Shown: positions 1 to 7,856 of the stretch, piece after piece | How positions within the stretch are numbered: position 1 is the stretch's first letter | How the letters are laid out: each line of letters opens with the position of its first letter | Assembly (NCBI RefSeq): GCF_000422685.1 | Contig: NZ_KE383904.1 | Location: forward strand, 320,257 to 384,256 | DNA from: Flavobacterium gelidilacus DSM 15343 | GTDB lineage: Bacteria > Bacteroidota > Bacteroidia > Flavobacteriales > Flavobacteriaceae | Direction of reading: 5' to 3' | Length of the DNA: 64,000 bases | Program-made: the position numbers and the translations under genes | Notes under the pieces: model-generated | What the model was told of the DNA's origin: nothing | The model's database searches: none | Seen by the model: only the letters and a program-made list of their open reading frames with translations

Positions 1-513
1 TTCTTTTATAGAAATCAGGAGGTTGTGATTGTTGGAGCAGGAGATAGTGCTTGTGAAGAAGCTCATTATTTGTCTAAATTATGTACAAAAGTTACCATGA
101 TTGTTAGAAAAGACGAATTTAGAGCATCTAAAATTATGGCTGAACGTGTACGTAAAACTGAAAACATTTCAATTTTATACAATACAGAAACTGATGAGGT
201 TTTAGGAGATGGTCAAGTTGTAACAGGTGTTAGAGTAAAAAACAATGTAACAGGCGTTTTAACAGAAATTCCAGCAACTGGATTTTTTGTAGCTATTGGT
301 CACAAACCAAATACTGATATTTTTAAAGATTATCTAGATTTAGATGAAACAGGATATATTAAGAATATTCCTGGTACAGCTAAGACAAATGTTCCTGGAG
401 TGTTTGTTGGTGGTGATGCTGCGGATCATGTCTATAGACAAGCTATAACTGCTGCTGGAACAGGTTGTATGGCTGCGTTAGATGCTGAAAGATATTTGGC
501 TGCTAAAGAATAA
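1..513 (+). CDS. trxB: Thioredoxin reductase, C-terminal part (cut by left edge)
   Basis: FAD/NADPH-dependent enzyme that reduces thioredoxin in the cytoplasm. The frame is open to base 1 (first codons read FFYRNQEVV), so the gene begins outside the window. The NADPH-binding loop GAGDSACEEA is near the left edge, VRKDEFRA follows as the NADP-phosphate contact, and the FAD-closing motif GVFVGGDAADHVYRQ sits near the end. In the E. coli enzyme FFYRNQ follows the redox CxxC directly, so the catalytic cysteines should lie only a few codons outside the window. Followed by a strong hairpin terminator. The identification is secure; only completeness is unknown. Confidence 0.95.
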   Translation, partial: FFYRNQEVVIVGAGDSACEEAHYLSKLCTKVTMIVRKDEFRASKIMAERVRKTENISILYNTETDEVLGDGQVVTGVRVKNNVTGVLTEIPATGFFVAIGHKPNTDIFKDYLDLDETGYIKNIPGTAKTNVPGVFVGGDAADHVYRQAITAAGTGCMAALDAERYLAAKE

Positions 514-565
514 TTTTTTATTCTATTTAGATATTTAGAAAAATTAAGTCTATTTATAAATTAAT

Positions 566-600
566 AAACCTAACAGATTTTTAAATTTGTTAGGTTTTTA
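566..600 (+). terminator. Rho-independent terminator of trxB
   Basis: A perfect 10-bp stem (AAACCTAACA at 566-575, TGTTAGGTTT at 588-597) is followed by T-rich sequence, 53 bases after the trxB stop. Confidence 0.85.
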
Positions 601-637
601 TTTTAAATAAAGTTTATAAATAATCCATACAGTTTTC

Positions 638-750
638 TATCTAACCCTGATGGGAATGGCATCTTTTTTATAGTTTGAAAAACTGTAAAAAAATAGAATG
701 GACAGCAGGAATTACATAACTAAATAAGGCACTGACCTACTGTTTCTAAA
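638..750 (+). repeat. Dispersed structured repeat, copy 1
   Basis: This 113-bp element lies between the trxB terminator and the convergent gene at 755. It is repeated in inverse orientation at 12196-12311. The first 29 bases and the block AAAAAATAGAATGGACAGCAGGAATTACAT (split here across 687-716) match the second copy exactly. Between them is a hairpin (left arm 664-676, loop GAA, right arm 680-692) whose stem sequence differs between copies. A second stem can pair ACAGCAGG (702-709) with CCTACTGT (735-742). No open reading frame is inside. Confidence 0.8.
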
Positions 751-754
751 GAAT

Positions 755-1591
755 CTATTTTTCAATTTTTTGAAGTGTTGCATTATTTCTAAAAACAGGT
801 AATTCTACTTTTGCATCTCCAAGAAGTTCAATTTCAGATTTTCCTGTGGCAGAAATGGTTACTTTATCTTTTACATTTATTTCGCAATAGCTATACATTT
901 CTGTGGATAAACTCATTTCATTAACAGCTAGTTTTTTTGCTTCTAATTTGGCATCGTTATCTAATCTTATGTTAGCCATTTTGGCTTCACCTTCAATTGC
1001 AGCTTTAGATTTTTGATACATATCTAATTTTAAATTCGCAGTAGCAATCAATGCTTTTAATTCGCTATCTGCACTTAATTCTAATGTTGTTTTCTCCGCT
1101 TTTATATTTAATTCGGCTTCTGATTTATCATTGAGTATAAGTGTGAAATCGGTAGATTTTACATTTAAAAATGATTTTGAACTGTCAAAATTTTTGATGG
1201 TTATGTTGTCTAAGCTCAAATCGGCTAAAGCATTTAGAGTAGCTTCATTTTTAACGACTACCATTTTTAAATCATTGGTATAATTAATTCTAATGCTAAA
1301 TTTTTTAGCTCTTATAACATCTTTGGTTGAATAAAGTTTTAAAGTTGATCCAATAATTTCAAAGATAACAGCATCATGCAAATTATCATCAGCTTCAATT
1401 TCAACTGAATTTTTATCAGATTTAACCAAGAAAACTTCTAAGTTATCTGCAATATCAACAGCATCAAAAGTATCAATTTCTTTGACTGTAACTGTTATGA
1501 TTTTAGATCCTTTAATTTTTTCTTTCTTTTGTGCATGAGAAAAAGTTGTTATAAATAAAACAACAATGATATAAGATATTTTAAATTTCAT
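755..1591 (-). CDS. Secreted GIN-domain (DUF2807) protein
   Basis: A 278-residue protein with a signal peptide ending THAQ-like (FITTFSHAQ). The rest is a run of short beta strands of the 'head GIN domain' type, predicted to form a beta-helix outside the cytoplasm. Typical elements are the early block VDIADNLEVFLVKSD and repeated segments of the form 'LxLxxxSxLxI'. Its role is not known for the family. It follows the PadR-PspC-GIN operon on the same strand, 81 bases after the other GIN gene, and may be transcribed with it. Its serines are far fewer than in the neighbouring paralogue. Confidence 0.8.
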   Translation of the reverse strand: MKFKISYIIVVLFITTFSHAQKKEKIKGSKIITVTVKEIDTFDAVDIADNLEVFLVKSDKNSVEIEADDNLHDAVIFEIIGSTLKLYSTKDVIRAKKFSIRINYTNDLKMVVVKNEATLNALADLSLDNITIKNFDSSKSFLNVKSTDFTLILNDKSEAELNIKAEKTTLELSADSELKALIATANLKLDMYQKSKAAIEGEAKMANIRLDNDAKLEAKKLAVNEMSLSTEMYSYCEINVKDKVTISATGKSEIELLGDAKVELPVFRNNATLQKIEK

Positions 1592-1672
1592 AGTATTAAT
1601 TTAATTTGATACAAATGTATGTTTTTTTATAGATCAAAAAAAACACCAGTTTTTGGCTGATGTTATTTTTTT

Positions 1673-2413
1673 TTATTTTTTTGAAACACTTGCACCCGAA
1701 CTTTCGTCAACTTTTATTTGTTTTGGAGTGGTATAATACTTTATACTACTTCCGCTTGAAGCATCTGCATCTAGTGACACAGTTGGATTTACTTTTGTAG
1801 AACTTCCGCTAGAAGATTTGCAAACAGCATTGGCTACTTCTAAGTCATTTAAAATAATAGAACTTCCACTCGAAGATTCTGTTCTTAAATTTTCTGATTT
1901 ACCATTTGCTACAATTTGGCTACCACTGCTACTATCACAAGTTAGATTTTTAGCGTTAACACGTAATTTCATTTCGCTACCACTACTTGATTTTAAATCT
2001 AAATTTTCTGATTTAATAGTACTTACACTTTCTACAGAAGATCCGCTTGACGATGAAATCTTTCTAAGGCTAGGAACTTTAACATAAACAGTTCTTTCAT
2101 CGGCTGTATTTATGTTTTCATCAAAATAGATGGCTAAAACTCCGTTTGAAACTTCTGTTTTTAAATGTTCTTGTAAGTTTTCATTTGTTTTAACTTCAAT
2201 AGCATAGTTGTCAGATTGTTCAATTATTACTTTAATACCTGTTTTAGCTTCTATGGCATCAAAATTTTCTGTAGTTCGTTTTGATGATGTTACATTTCCG
2301 TTTCCGGTAAGGCCATCATTCATGAAATTGATATTATTTCCACATGATACTGATAACAGTAACATTACAACTGCAATAATGATTTTTGTAAGTTGAAAAA
2401 TAAATTTTACCAT
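1673..2413 (-). CDS. GIN-domain (DUF2807) lipoprotein with SSSGS repeats
   Basis: A 246-residue protein with a lipobox-type signal (LLLSVSCGNN), so probably a lipid-anchored periplasmic or outer-membrane protein. From about residue 115 the motif SSSGS (or SSGS/SSGA) recurs seven times at 15-25 residue spacing. This fits stacked turns of a right-handed beta-helix as seen in DUF2807 proteins. It starts 38 bases after the PspC gene, so it belongs to the padR-pspC operon. Function unknown; association with a PspC protein suggests an envelope-stress or envelope-sensing role (inference). Confidence 0.85.
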   Translation of the reverse strand: MVKFIFQLTKIIIAVVMLLLSVSCGNNINFMNDGLTGNGNVTSSKRTTENFDAIEAKTGIKVIIEQSDNYAIEVKTNENLQEHLKTEVSNGVLAIYFDENINTADERTVYVKVPSLRKISSSSGSSVESVSTIKSENLDLKSSSGSEMKLRVNAKNLTCDSSSGSQIVANGKSENLRTESSSGSSIILNDLEVANAVCKSSSGSSTKVNPTVSLDADASSGSSIKYYTTPKQIKVDESSGASVSKK

Positions 2414-2451
2414 GATTAGTTTTTTAGTTCTTCAGAAGAAGAGTTAGAGTT

Positions 2452-4176
2452 TTATTTTTTATTTTTTGTTTGGATTTTTATACCATTTTCATCAATATTA
2501 ATTGTGCTTATTTCTGATTCAGAAGTAATAATATCTTTACCATTTATTTTTAATTCTACTTTACTGTCTTTATCTTCAGAATTCCATTCATCCTCATCAT
2601 TTGGACAATCTAGACATTCAAATTCACCGTTAATTAGTTTGTAATGGTGGTTTTCTTCTCCATAATACATATCAATGTCAGAAGATCGATTGGTTAAATA
2701 ATCTGATATAGATTCATTTGGGTAAATAATAGTCCCTTTTGGTATGTATAAATAAATATGAACTTCTTGGTCTCTAAATTTATTACTTCTGTCGGTAAGT
2801 AAATAATTGTCTAAATTAATGATATTTCCCTGAATTTCAAAATTATAGATTATTTTTTGAGCTCTGTTTTTCGCATCATTATAAGAACGACCATTAGCAG
2901 TTTTTTCAATTTGAATAAAAGGTTTGCTTTCGTCTGTTTTCATTAAATGTATTTTTACATTGTTAGAATAGATAACTTCTTTATTACTTTCATCTGCTGT
3001 AAATCTAAAATCAGTTCTATTAAAAACACTTTTTGAATAAAAACTATTGTATTTCATATTGATTTTAAGGGTGTCATTTGGAGAAATAATTAACTCTCTT
3101 TTTTCAACAACTTTACCTTCATGGCCAATTTGTGAAGCTTGACTTAATCCAAAATAAACTAAAAACACTATTGATAGTATCCAAATTCCTAGTAAACTAT
3201 ATTTAGCATAATTTCCAATTGATTTTACATTGGTTACCAATAATTTCATTCCTAAAATAAAGAAGAAAAAGGTTGGAATAGCAGCAGCAAAAAAAGAAAA
3301 TATATATAATATCCACATTGGAAAATCAGTATAATTACTTGCTCTTAAATATTCATTCCAAGGCATACTAACATGGTCAAGAGTAGTTGAGAAAAACATA
3401 AAAATGGTTCCGATAAGTAATCCAATTAAAGAAATTGAAGTTACTAAGACGATAAAACCTCCCAACAATTTACCAATAATTTTAAAAATAGTTTTAAAAA
3501 TATCTTCTATAGTAGAACCTACTTTTTGAGAACCATTCCTTGCATTATGCATCATTTTTTCAGTATCAATGTCGCTTATTTTTGAAGTAATATCGTCAAT
3601 GCCTTCCTTTACTTTTTTCTCGATATTAGTAATATTAATAGGCATTCCACGCATTTCTAGTTTTTGGGTTGTTGTTCTAGCCTCTGGAATAATTATCCAT
3701 AAAATTATATAGATAAAAAAGCCTGTTCCAAAGAATACTAATAAAATTGCCATAACAATTCTTAACCAAATTGGATCTACACCTATATATTGGCTTATTC
3801 CAGATAAAACTCCACCAATAATTGAGTTGTCTTTGTCTCTATATAGTTTTTTTGTACCACCGTTATTGGTATAATTATAAGTAGAACTATTATATGAGTT
3901 GTTTATTGGTTCGTCGTCAATTTTATAATCTTCCGGCTGCCCCATAATATCAATCATGTCATCAACTTCTTTAGCGCTAATTACTTGTTTTTCATTTTTA
4001 ATTTTTTCTTGAAAAAGTTCAGCAATTCTACTTTCGATGTCTTTAATAATTTCATCTCTACCTTCTGGAGAAAGTGAACGTTTCACGGCATCTAAATAGC
4101 GGGTTAGCTTGCTGTAAGCATCTTCGTCTATGTGGAAAAAGAACCCTCCTAAATTTATACTTATTGTCTTGTTCAT
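2452..4176 (-). CDS. PspC-domain multi-pass membrane protein
   Basis: A 574-residue inner-membrane protein. Residues 1-90 form a soluble N-terminal region (NKTISINLGGFFFHIDEDAY) that resembles the one found before PspC domains in Bacteroidota. The PspC domain is at about 108-168 (KKLYRDKDNSIIGGVLSG, then a hydrophobic helix ending IILWIIIPEA). Three or more further membrane helices lie between about 225 and 350, and an exported C-terminal beta-rich region follows. PspC in enterobacteria senses membrane stress with PspB; here only the domain is shared. Ten bases separate it from the upstream padR gene, so the two are co-transcribed. Confidence 0.85.
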   Translation of the reverse strand: MNKTISINLGGFFFHIDEDAYSKLTRYLDAVKRSLSPEGRDEIIKDIESRIAELFQEKIKNEKQVISAKEVDDMIDIMGQPEDYKIDDEPINNSYNSSTYNYTNNGGTKKLYRDKDNSIIGGVLSGISQYIGVDPIWLRIVMAILLVFFGTGFFIYIILWIIIPEARTTTQKLEMRGMPINITNIEKKVKEGIDDITSKISDIDTEKMMHNARNGSQKVGSTIEDIFKTIFKIIGKLLGGFIVLVTSISLIGLLIGTIFMFFSTTLDHVSMPWNEYLRASNYTDFPMWILYIFSFFAAAIPTFFFFILGMKLLVTNVKSIGNYAKYSLLGIWILSIVFLVYFGLSQASQIGHEGKVVEKRELIISPNDTLKINMKYNSFYSKSVFNRTDFRFTADESNKEVIYSNNVKIHLMKTDESKPFIQIEKTANGRSYNDAKNRAQKIIYNFEIQGNIINLDNYLLTDRSNKFRDQEVHIYLYIPKGTIIYPNESISDYLTNRSSDIDMYYGEENHHYKLINGEFECLDCPNDEDEWNSEDKDSKVELKINGKDIITSESEISTINIDENGIKIQTKNKK

Positions 4177-4186
4177 GATCTTAATT

Positions 4187-4510
4187 TTAGTTTGTTATGG
4201 TGTTCACAGCATCGGATAATTCTTTCCAAGTGCTGCCTAATTCGTTTAAAAATTCTTTTCCTTCATCTGTTAACCCATAATATTTTCTTGGTGGTCCAGA
4301 TGTTGATTCTTCCCAACGATAAAGCAATAATCCATCGTTTTTTAGTCTTGTTAATAAAGGATAAACTGTTCCCTCAACGACTAATAGCTTGGCTTCTTTT
4401 AATGTTTCTAAGATTTCAGAAGTATATGCATCCTTTACTTTTAATACAGAAAGAATGCAAAATTCTAAAACACCTTTTCTCATTTGAGCTTTTGTGTTTT
4501 CAATGTTCAT
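4187..4510 (-). CDS. PadR-family transcriptional regulator
   Basis: A 107-residue winged-helix protein. The family signature is clear: MRKGVLEFCILSVL at the N-terminus, then VEGTVYPLLTRLKNDGLL (recognition helix and wing start) and GPPRKYYGLTDEGKEFL. PadR proteins are usually small dimeric repressors that control a neighbouring operon. It is the first gene of the operon with the PspC and GIN genes, so it probably represses that operon (inference). Its leader carries three small CTGA...TCAG hairpins. Confidence 0.92.
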   Translation of the reverse strand: MNIENTKAQMRKGVLEFCILSVLKVKDAYTSEILETLKEAKLLVVEGTVYPLLTRLKNDGLLLYRWEESTSGPPRKYYGLTDEGKEFLNELGSTWKELSDAVNTITN

Positions 4511-4555
4511 AATTCACTTTTGTTTTTTTTAAGTTACTACTCATTTTTTGATTTA

Positions 4556-4606
4556 TTCTGAACTCGTTTCAGAATCTGTTAAATTTTTTAACTGATATAT
4601 TTCAGT
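4556..4606. repeat. Two adjacent copies of a CTGA...TCAG hairpin repeat
   Basis: Copy A: TTCTGAA (4556-4562), loop CTCGT, TTCAGAA (4568-4574), followed by TCTGTT. Copy B: ACTGA (4591-4595) with TCAGT (4602-4606), followed by ATTT. A third copy is at 15164-15182. One stem position is T-A, A-T or G-C in the three copies, so pairing is kept while sequence changes. It lies in the intergenic region between padR and the DUF4442 gene. Confidence 0.65.
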
Positions 4607-4690
4607 ATTTCAGAACCCTCTGATTGATTTTGAGTCCAATATTATTGATGATTGAAACTAATAAATTCCTTAACCTATTATTTTCTTATA

Positions 4691-4698
4691 CAAATATA
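4691..4698 (-). promoter_or_regulatory. Candidate -7 element for the padR-pspC operon
   Basis: The minus strand reads TATATTTG, a perfect TAnnTTTG Bacteroidota -7 word. No convincing TTTG was found 17-20 bases upstream. It would give a leader of about 175 bases that contains the hairpin repeats. The rest of the 305-base gap (4511-4815) holds only AT-rich sequence. Confidence 0.4.
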
Positions 4699-4815
4699 TG
4701 TCTATTAGATGGTATTATGTTACACATAGTACTAATAATTAACATTTATTTAACATTTAACAATTAGTATGCGTGCATTGTATTTTTTTGTACATTAGCG
4801 AAAAATATACAATTT

Positions 4816-5274
4816 ATGAGTATTTCTCCATTCAAATTGAACTTATATATGTTTTATAAATTGCCATCAGCTTTTTGGTGTGGCGTTAGAGCAAAATCAA
4901 TTTCAGCTGAAGTTTGTCAATCAACTGTTAAACACAGATGGTTTAATCAAAACCCTTTTAATTCGATGTATTTTGCTGTTCAAGCAATGGCAGCAGAATT
5001 CACAACAGGAGTTTTAGTGATGTACCAAATTGAAAAAAGTGGAAAAAAAATTTCGATGTTGGTTGCAAATAACAAGGCTACTTTTACCAAAAAAGCAAAA
5101 GGAAGAATTACATTTGAGTGCAATCAAGGTACTTTAATTAAAGATATAATTCAAAAAGCCATAGAAACAAAAGAAGGACAAACTATTTGGTTGACTTCAA
5201 TAGGAACTGACGAAAAAGGAGATCAAGTATCAGAAATGCAATTTGAATGGAGTGTAAAGATTAAATCACAATAG
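4816..5274 (+). CDS. DUF4442 (hot-dog fold, thioesterase-like) protein
   Basis: A 152-residue soluble protein. The block NPFNSMYFAVQAMAAEFTTG is characteristic of DUF4442, a branch of the hot-dog/thioesterase superfamily. The C-terminal strand region (QFEWSVKIK) completes the fold. No substrate is known. It stands alone on the plus strand between the divergent padR operon and a hairpin repeat, which sits 23 bases after its stop. Confidence 0.75.
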   Translation: MSISPFKLNLYMFYKLPSAFWCGVRAKSISAEVCQSTVKHRWFNQNPFNSMYFAVQAMAAEFTTGVLVMYQIEKSGKKISMLVANNKATFTKKAKGRITFECNQGTLIKDIIQKAIETKEGQTIWLTSIGTDEKGDQVSEMQFEWSVKIKSQ

Positions 5275-5297
5275 TTAAATTCCAAATAGGATTTTCA

Positions 5298-5322
5298 ATT
5301 GCGGTTCGGCTTTAGCCAATGG
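5298..5322 (+). repeat. GTTCGGCT...AGCCAA hairpin repeat, copy 1
   Basis: Reads ATTGCGGTTCGGCTTTAGCCAATGG in two halves around a TT loop. GGCT pairs with AGCC and GTT with AAT after a bulged C. A closely related element with a better outer stem is at 13549-13573. Both sit directly after a plus-strand gene. Confidence 0.6.
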
Positions 5323-5349
5323 TTATTTATATTTTTTTCTGATATACGA

Positions 5350-5364
5350 TATCTGAAAATCTGA
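5350..5364. repeat. Short intergenic word TATCTGAAAATCT
   Basis: The word TATCTGAAAATCTGA at 5350-5364 shares 13 bases with the tandem pair at 21482-21511. It looks like the degenerate short-word spacers seen in several gaps of this window. Confidence 0.4.
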
Positions 5365-5402
5365 AGCCTATCAAAAACATCTGTTAAGAGTAGTTAAATA
5401 CC

Positions 5403-5433
5403 TATTGATTTGATTATTTCTTCCGTAACTTTG
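5403..5433 (+). promoter_or_regulatory. Bacteroidota-type promoter for the TIGR01777 gene
   Basis: TATTG at 5403-5407, an 18-base spacer, then TAACTTTG at 5426-5433, which is a perfect TAnnTTTG. The ATG at 5449 follows 15 bases later, which supports that start over the upstream in-frame TTG. Confidence 0.7.
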
Positions 5434-5448
5434 AATAAAAAGAAAAAG

Positions 5449-6372
5449 ATGAAAGTATTAATAACAGGTGCAACCGGAATGATAGGGCAAGAATTGGTGA
5501 AAGTTTTGCACGAAAACAATGTTAAAGTAAATTACCTCTCTACTTCAAAAGATAAATTAGTTTCAAAAGAGAATTATAAAGGTTTTTATTGGAATCCAAG
5601 TACAAATGAAATTGACATTAATGCTTTTGATGGTGTTTCCGTTATTTATCATTTAGCTGGTGCTACGGTTGCCAAAAGATGGACATCTTCTTATAAAAAA
5701 GAAATTCTTGATAGTAGAACGATTCCCACAAGGTTGCTATTTTCGACTTTAGAAAAGAATCCAAATAAAGTTACTCAAATTATTTCTGCATCAGCCATCG
5801 GAATCTATCCAAATAGTCTAGGAGCTATTTATAATGAAGAGAATACAGGAGTTGATAATTCATTTTTAGGAGAAGTGGTTCAAAAATGGGAAAATGAAGT
5901 TGATGCTTTTAAAAAGCTAAATATATTAGTAACTAAAATTAGAATTGGAATTGTACTTTCTAATAAAGGAGGAGCTTTACCGCAAATGGTTACTCCAATT
6001 AAATATGGAGTTGGAGCAGCTTTTGGTTCGGGTAAACAATATCAATCTTGGATTCATGTAGAAGATTTGGTGAATATTTTTTATTATTCTCAAGTTAGTG
6101 AATTAGATGGAATTTACAATGCTGTTGCACCACATCCTGTTACAAATTCAGCCATGACTAAAGAAATTGCAAATGTTTTAAAAAGACCTTTATGGTTGCC
6201 TAATATTCCAAAATTTGTTATGAAAATGATATTAGGAGAAATGTATATTTTGGTTTTTTCAAGTCAAAGCGTGAGTGCTTTAAAAATATTAAATCAAGGA
6301 TATCAATTTAAATATGCAACAATAGAAAAAGCTTTGGCTGATTTATTCAAACTAAAAAAGCACTCAATTTGA
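5449..6372 (+). CDS. TIGR01777 family NAD-dependent epimerase/SDR protein (YfcH/SDR39U1-like)
   Basis: A 307-residue extended short-chain dehydrogenase. The Rossmann nucleotide loop is at the very start (KVLITGATGMIGQELVK). The family blocks VIYHLAGATVAKRWTSSYK, ISASAIGIYP and ASWIHVEDL-like QSWIHVEDLVNIFYY follow, and there is a C-terminal DUF1731-type segment. Members are cytoplasmic NAD(P)-binding proteins of undefined substrate. The start at 5449 is chosen because a promoter ends just before it and the Rossmann strand begins at residue 2. The stop codon lies inside the terminator hairpin. Confidence 0.88.
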   Translation: MKVLITGATGMIGQELVKVLHENNVKVNYLSTSKDKLVSKENYKGFYWNPSTNEIDINAFDGVSVIYHLAGATVAKRWTSSYKKEILDSRTIPTRLLFSTLEKNPNKVTQIISASAIGIYPNSLGAIYNEENTGVDNSFLGEVVQKWENEVDAFKKLNILVTKIRIGIVLSNKGGALPQMVTPIKYGVGAAFGSGKQYQSWIHVEDLVNIFYYSQVSELDGIYNAVAPHPVTNSAMTKEIANVLKRPLWLPNIPKFVMKMILGEMYILVFSSQSVSALKILNQGYQFKYATIEKALADLFKLKKHSI

Positions 6373-6391
6373 GTGCTTTTTTAGTTTGAAT
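6345..6391. terminator. Bidirectional terminator between convergent genes
   Basis: A perfect inverted repeat with 23-base arms (6345-6367 and 6369-6391) around one central T. The core is AAAAAAGCACTCAA / TTGAGTGCTTTTTT. It can end transcripts of both the epimerase gene and the minus-strand yceI gene. The epimerase stop codon TGA (6370-6372) is part of the right arm. Confidence 0.9.
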
Positions 6392-6407
6392 AAATAACCT
6401 AAATTCC

Positions 6408-7052
6408 TTATTTTTTTGCTTTTAAATTAATTTGAAGTGAAATTTCATCATCAATAAATTTATCTCCTAAATCATCAAAAATAGATTTTGAACCATAATT
6501 TACACCCCAAAGTGTTCTGTTAATTTTAAATTCAGGAGAAGTCATTGTTACAACGCCATCAACTTCTGTTATTGAAACAGGGAATTTTACTTTATTTGTT
6601 TTGTCTTTAATAGTTAAATCTCCTTCAACCATATCAGAACCACCTTCATTCATAAAACTAGTAATAGTAAATGAAGCTTCAGGATATTTTGCAATATTAA
6701 AGAAATGATCAACCGCTTCTGGCTTATTTGTACCTTTTAAATGTGCTTCTAAACTTTCTTTGTCTTCACCATCTAAGTCTTCAACTACTATTGAAGTCAT
6801 GTCTATTGTGAATTTACCTTCTTTAACTTTACCGCTTTCAACTTTAAATTCACCGTTTTTAACTGTGATTATTCCATTGTGTTTACCAGTTGGTTTTGAC
6901 CCAATCCAAGCAATTGTTGAAGTAGAATCAATTTCAAAAGTACCGTTTATTCCGTTTTCTACAATTGATGGTTCAGTTGTTTCAGCTTCAGCTTCTTTTT
7001 TACAGCTAACAAAAAATAAAAGACCTAATCCTAATAATGCTATTTTTTTCAT
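6408..7052 (-). CDS. YceI-family lipoprotein
   Basis: A 214-residue protein with lipobox LLFFVSCKKE, so probably lipid-anchored. The YceI domain (lipocalin-like barrel that binds isoprenoid-type lipids in known structures) runs from about residue 45. Visible blocks are STIAWIGSKPTGKHNGIITV, DMTSIVVEDLDGE, and the closing MTSPEFKINRTLWGVNYG. The start at 7052 is preferred over an upstream in-frame start because the signal peptide and promoter both fit it. A second YceI paralogue is at 14532-15146. Confidence 0.9.
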   Translation of the reverse strand: MKKIALLGLGLLFFVSCKKEAEAETTEPSIVENGINGTFEIDSTSTIAWIGSKPTGKHNGIITVKNGEFKVESGKVKEGKFTIDMTSIVVEDLDGEDKESLEAHLKGTNKPEAVDHFFNIAKYPEASFTITSFMNEGGSDMVEGDLTIKDKTNKVKFPVSITEVDGVVTMTSPEFKINRTLWGVNYGSKSIFDDLGDKFIDDEISLQINLKAKK

Positions 7053-7070
7053 ATTTATAATTTTAGTTTT

Positions 7071-7098
7071 CAAAAATAGGAATTCAAATACAAACAAA
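7071..7098 (-). promoter_or_regulatory. Promoter of the first yceI gene
   Basis: On the minus strand: TTTG (7098-7095), a 16-base spacer, TATTTTTG (7078-7071), then the ATG 18 bases downstream at 7052. Confidence 0.6.
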
Positions 7099-7170
7099 TC
7101 TTAATAAAAAATTAAATTTCAGTTACGAATTGACATACCAAAGAAAAATGAACTTAGTGATTTGTGACAA

Positions 7171-7203
7171 TTTGACATTAAATAAGAAATGGCAATACAT
7201 TTG
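7171..7203 (+). promoter_or_regulatory. Promoter of grpE-dnaJ
   Basis: TTTG at 7171-7174, a 21-base spacer and TACATTTG at 7196-7203. This places the transcript start near 7210, so translation must begin at 7226 or 7250. No CIRCE-type inverted repeat (HrcA operator) was seen near it. Confidence 0.55.
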
Positions 7204-7225
7204 CTATATTACATCAAAAGCAAAA

Positions 7226-7783
7226 ATGTTTAAAAAAATATTCAAAAATATGAATCAAGAAAGTGCTGAAAACATTGAGAAAGATGAAGTAAACGCAGAA
7301 ACTCTTTCAGAAAATCAAGAAGAACAACAGCCCGAATTATCGATTGAAGAACAATTACAGGAAGATTTGGCAAAGGAAAAAGATAAATTTTTACGTCTTT
7401 TTGCCGAATATGACAATTTTAAAAAGCGTACAGCTAAAGAACGTATCGATTTATTCAAATCAGCTAATCAAGAAGTCTTACAGTCTATGTTGCCTGTATT
7501 AGACGATTTTGATAGAGCTATGATTGAAATTACAAAATCGGAAGATGAGACTTTAATAAAAGGAGTAGAATTAATTCACGAAAAACTAAAATCTACATTG
7601 GTTTCTAAAGGATTAGAAATCGTTGAATTAAAAGCGGGTGATGTTTTTGATGCAGATTTTGCAGAAGCAATTACACAAATACCTTCTCCTAATATGAAAG
7701 GTAAAATCGTAGATGTAATCGAAAAAGGATATAAGTTAGGAGACAAAATCATTCGTTTTCCTAAAGTAGTAATTGGTCAATAA
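7226..7783 (+). CDS. grpE: Nucleotide exchange factor GrpE
   Basis: A cytoplasmic co-chaperone that releases ADP from DnaK. It has 185 residues with an acidic, disordered N-terminus (SAENIEKDEVNAETLSENQ), then the GrpE coiled coil (FLRLFAEYDNFKKRTAKERI), and the beta-wing domain with QSMLPVLDDFDRAM and the final block YKLGDKIIRFPKVVIGQ. The promoter ending at 7203 rules out the longer reading frame starting at 7130. ATG 7226 gives a short basic leader, MFKKIFKNM; ATG 7250 is an alternative. It is in an operon with dnaJ, 73 bases downstream; dnaK is not in the window. Confidence 0.95.
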   Translation: MFKKIFKNMNQESAENIEKDEVNAETLSENQEEQQPELSIEEQLQEDLAKEKDKFLRLFAEYDNFKKRTAKERIDLFKSANQEVLQSMLPVLDDFDRAMIEITKSEDETLIKGVELIHEKLKSTLVSKGLEIVELKAGDVFDADFAEAITQIPSPNMKGKIVDVIEKGYKLGDKIIRFPKVVIGQ

Positions 7784-7856
7784 TAGTAATCCAAAACTAT
7801 TCCATGAGCCAATTTTTATTGGAATGTGGGGTTTTTCATTGGAATTTATATAAAAC

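Noticed and set aside
638..750. Insertion sequence or MITE
   Set aside because: There are no transposase frames and no clear terminal inverted repeats with target duplication; the evidence only supports a structured dispersed repeat.
1818..2396. Plus-strand open frames opposite the GIN-domain gene
   Set aside because: They are mirror frames of the SSSGS-repeat lipoprotein; no start context or domain.
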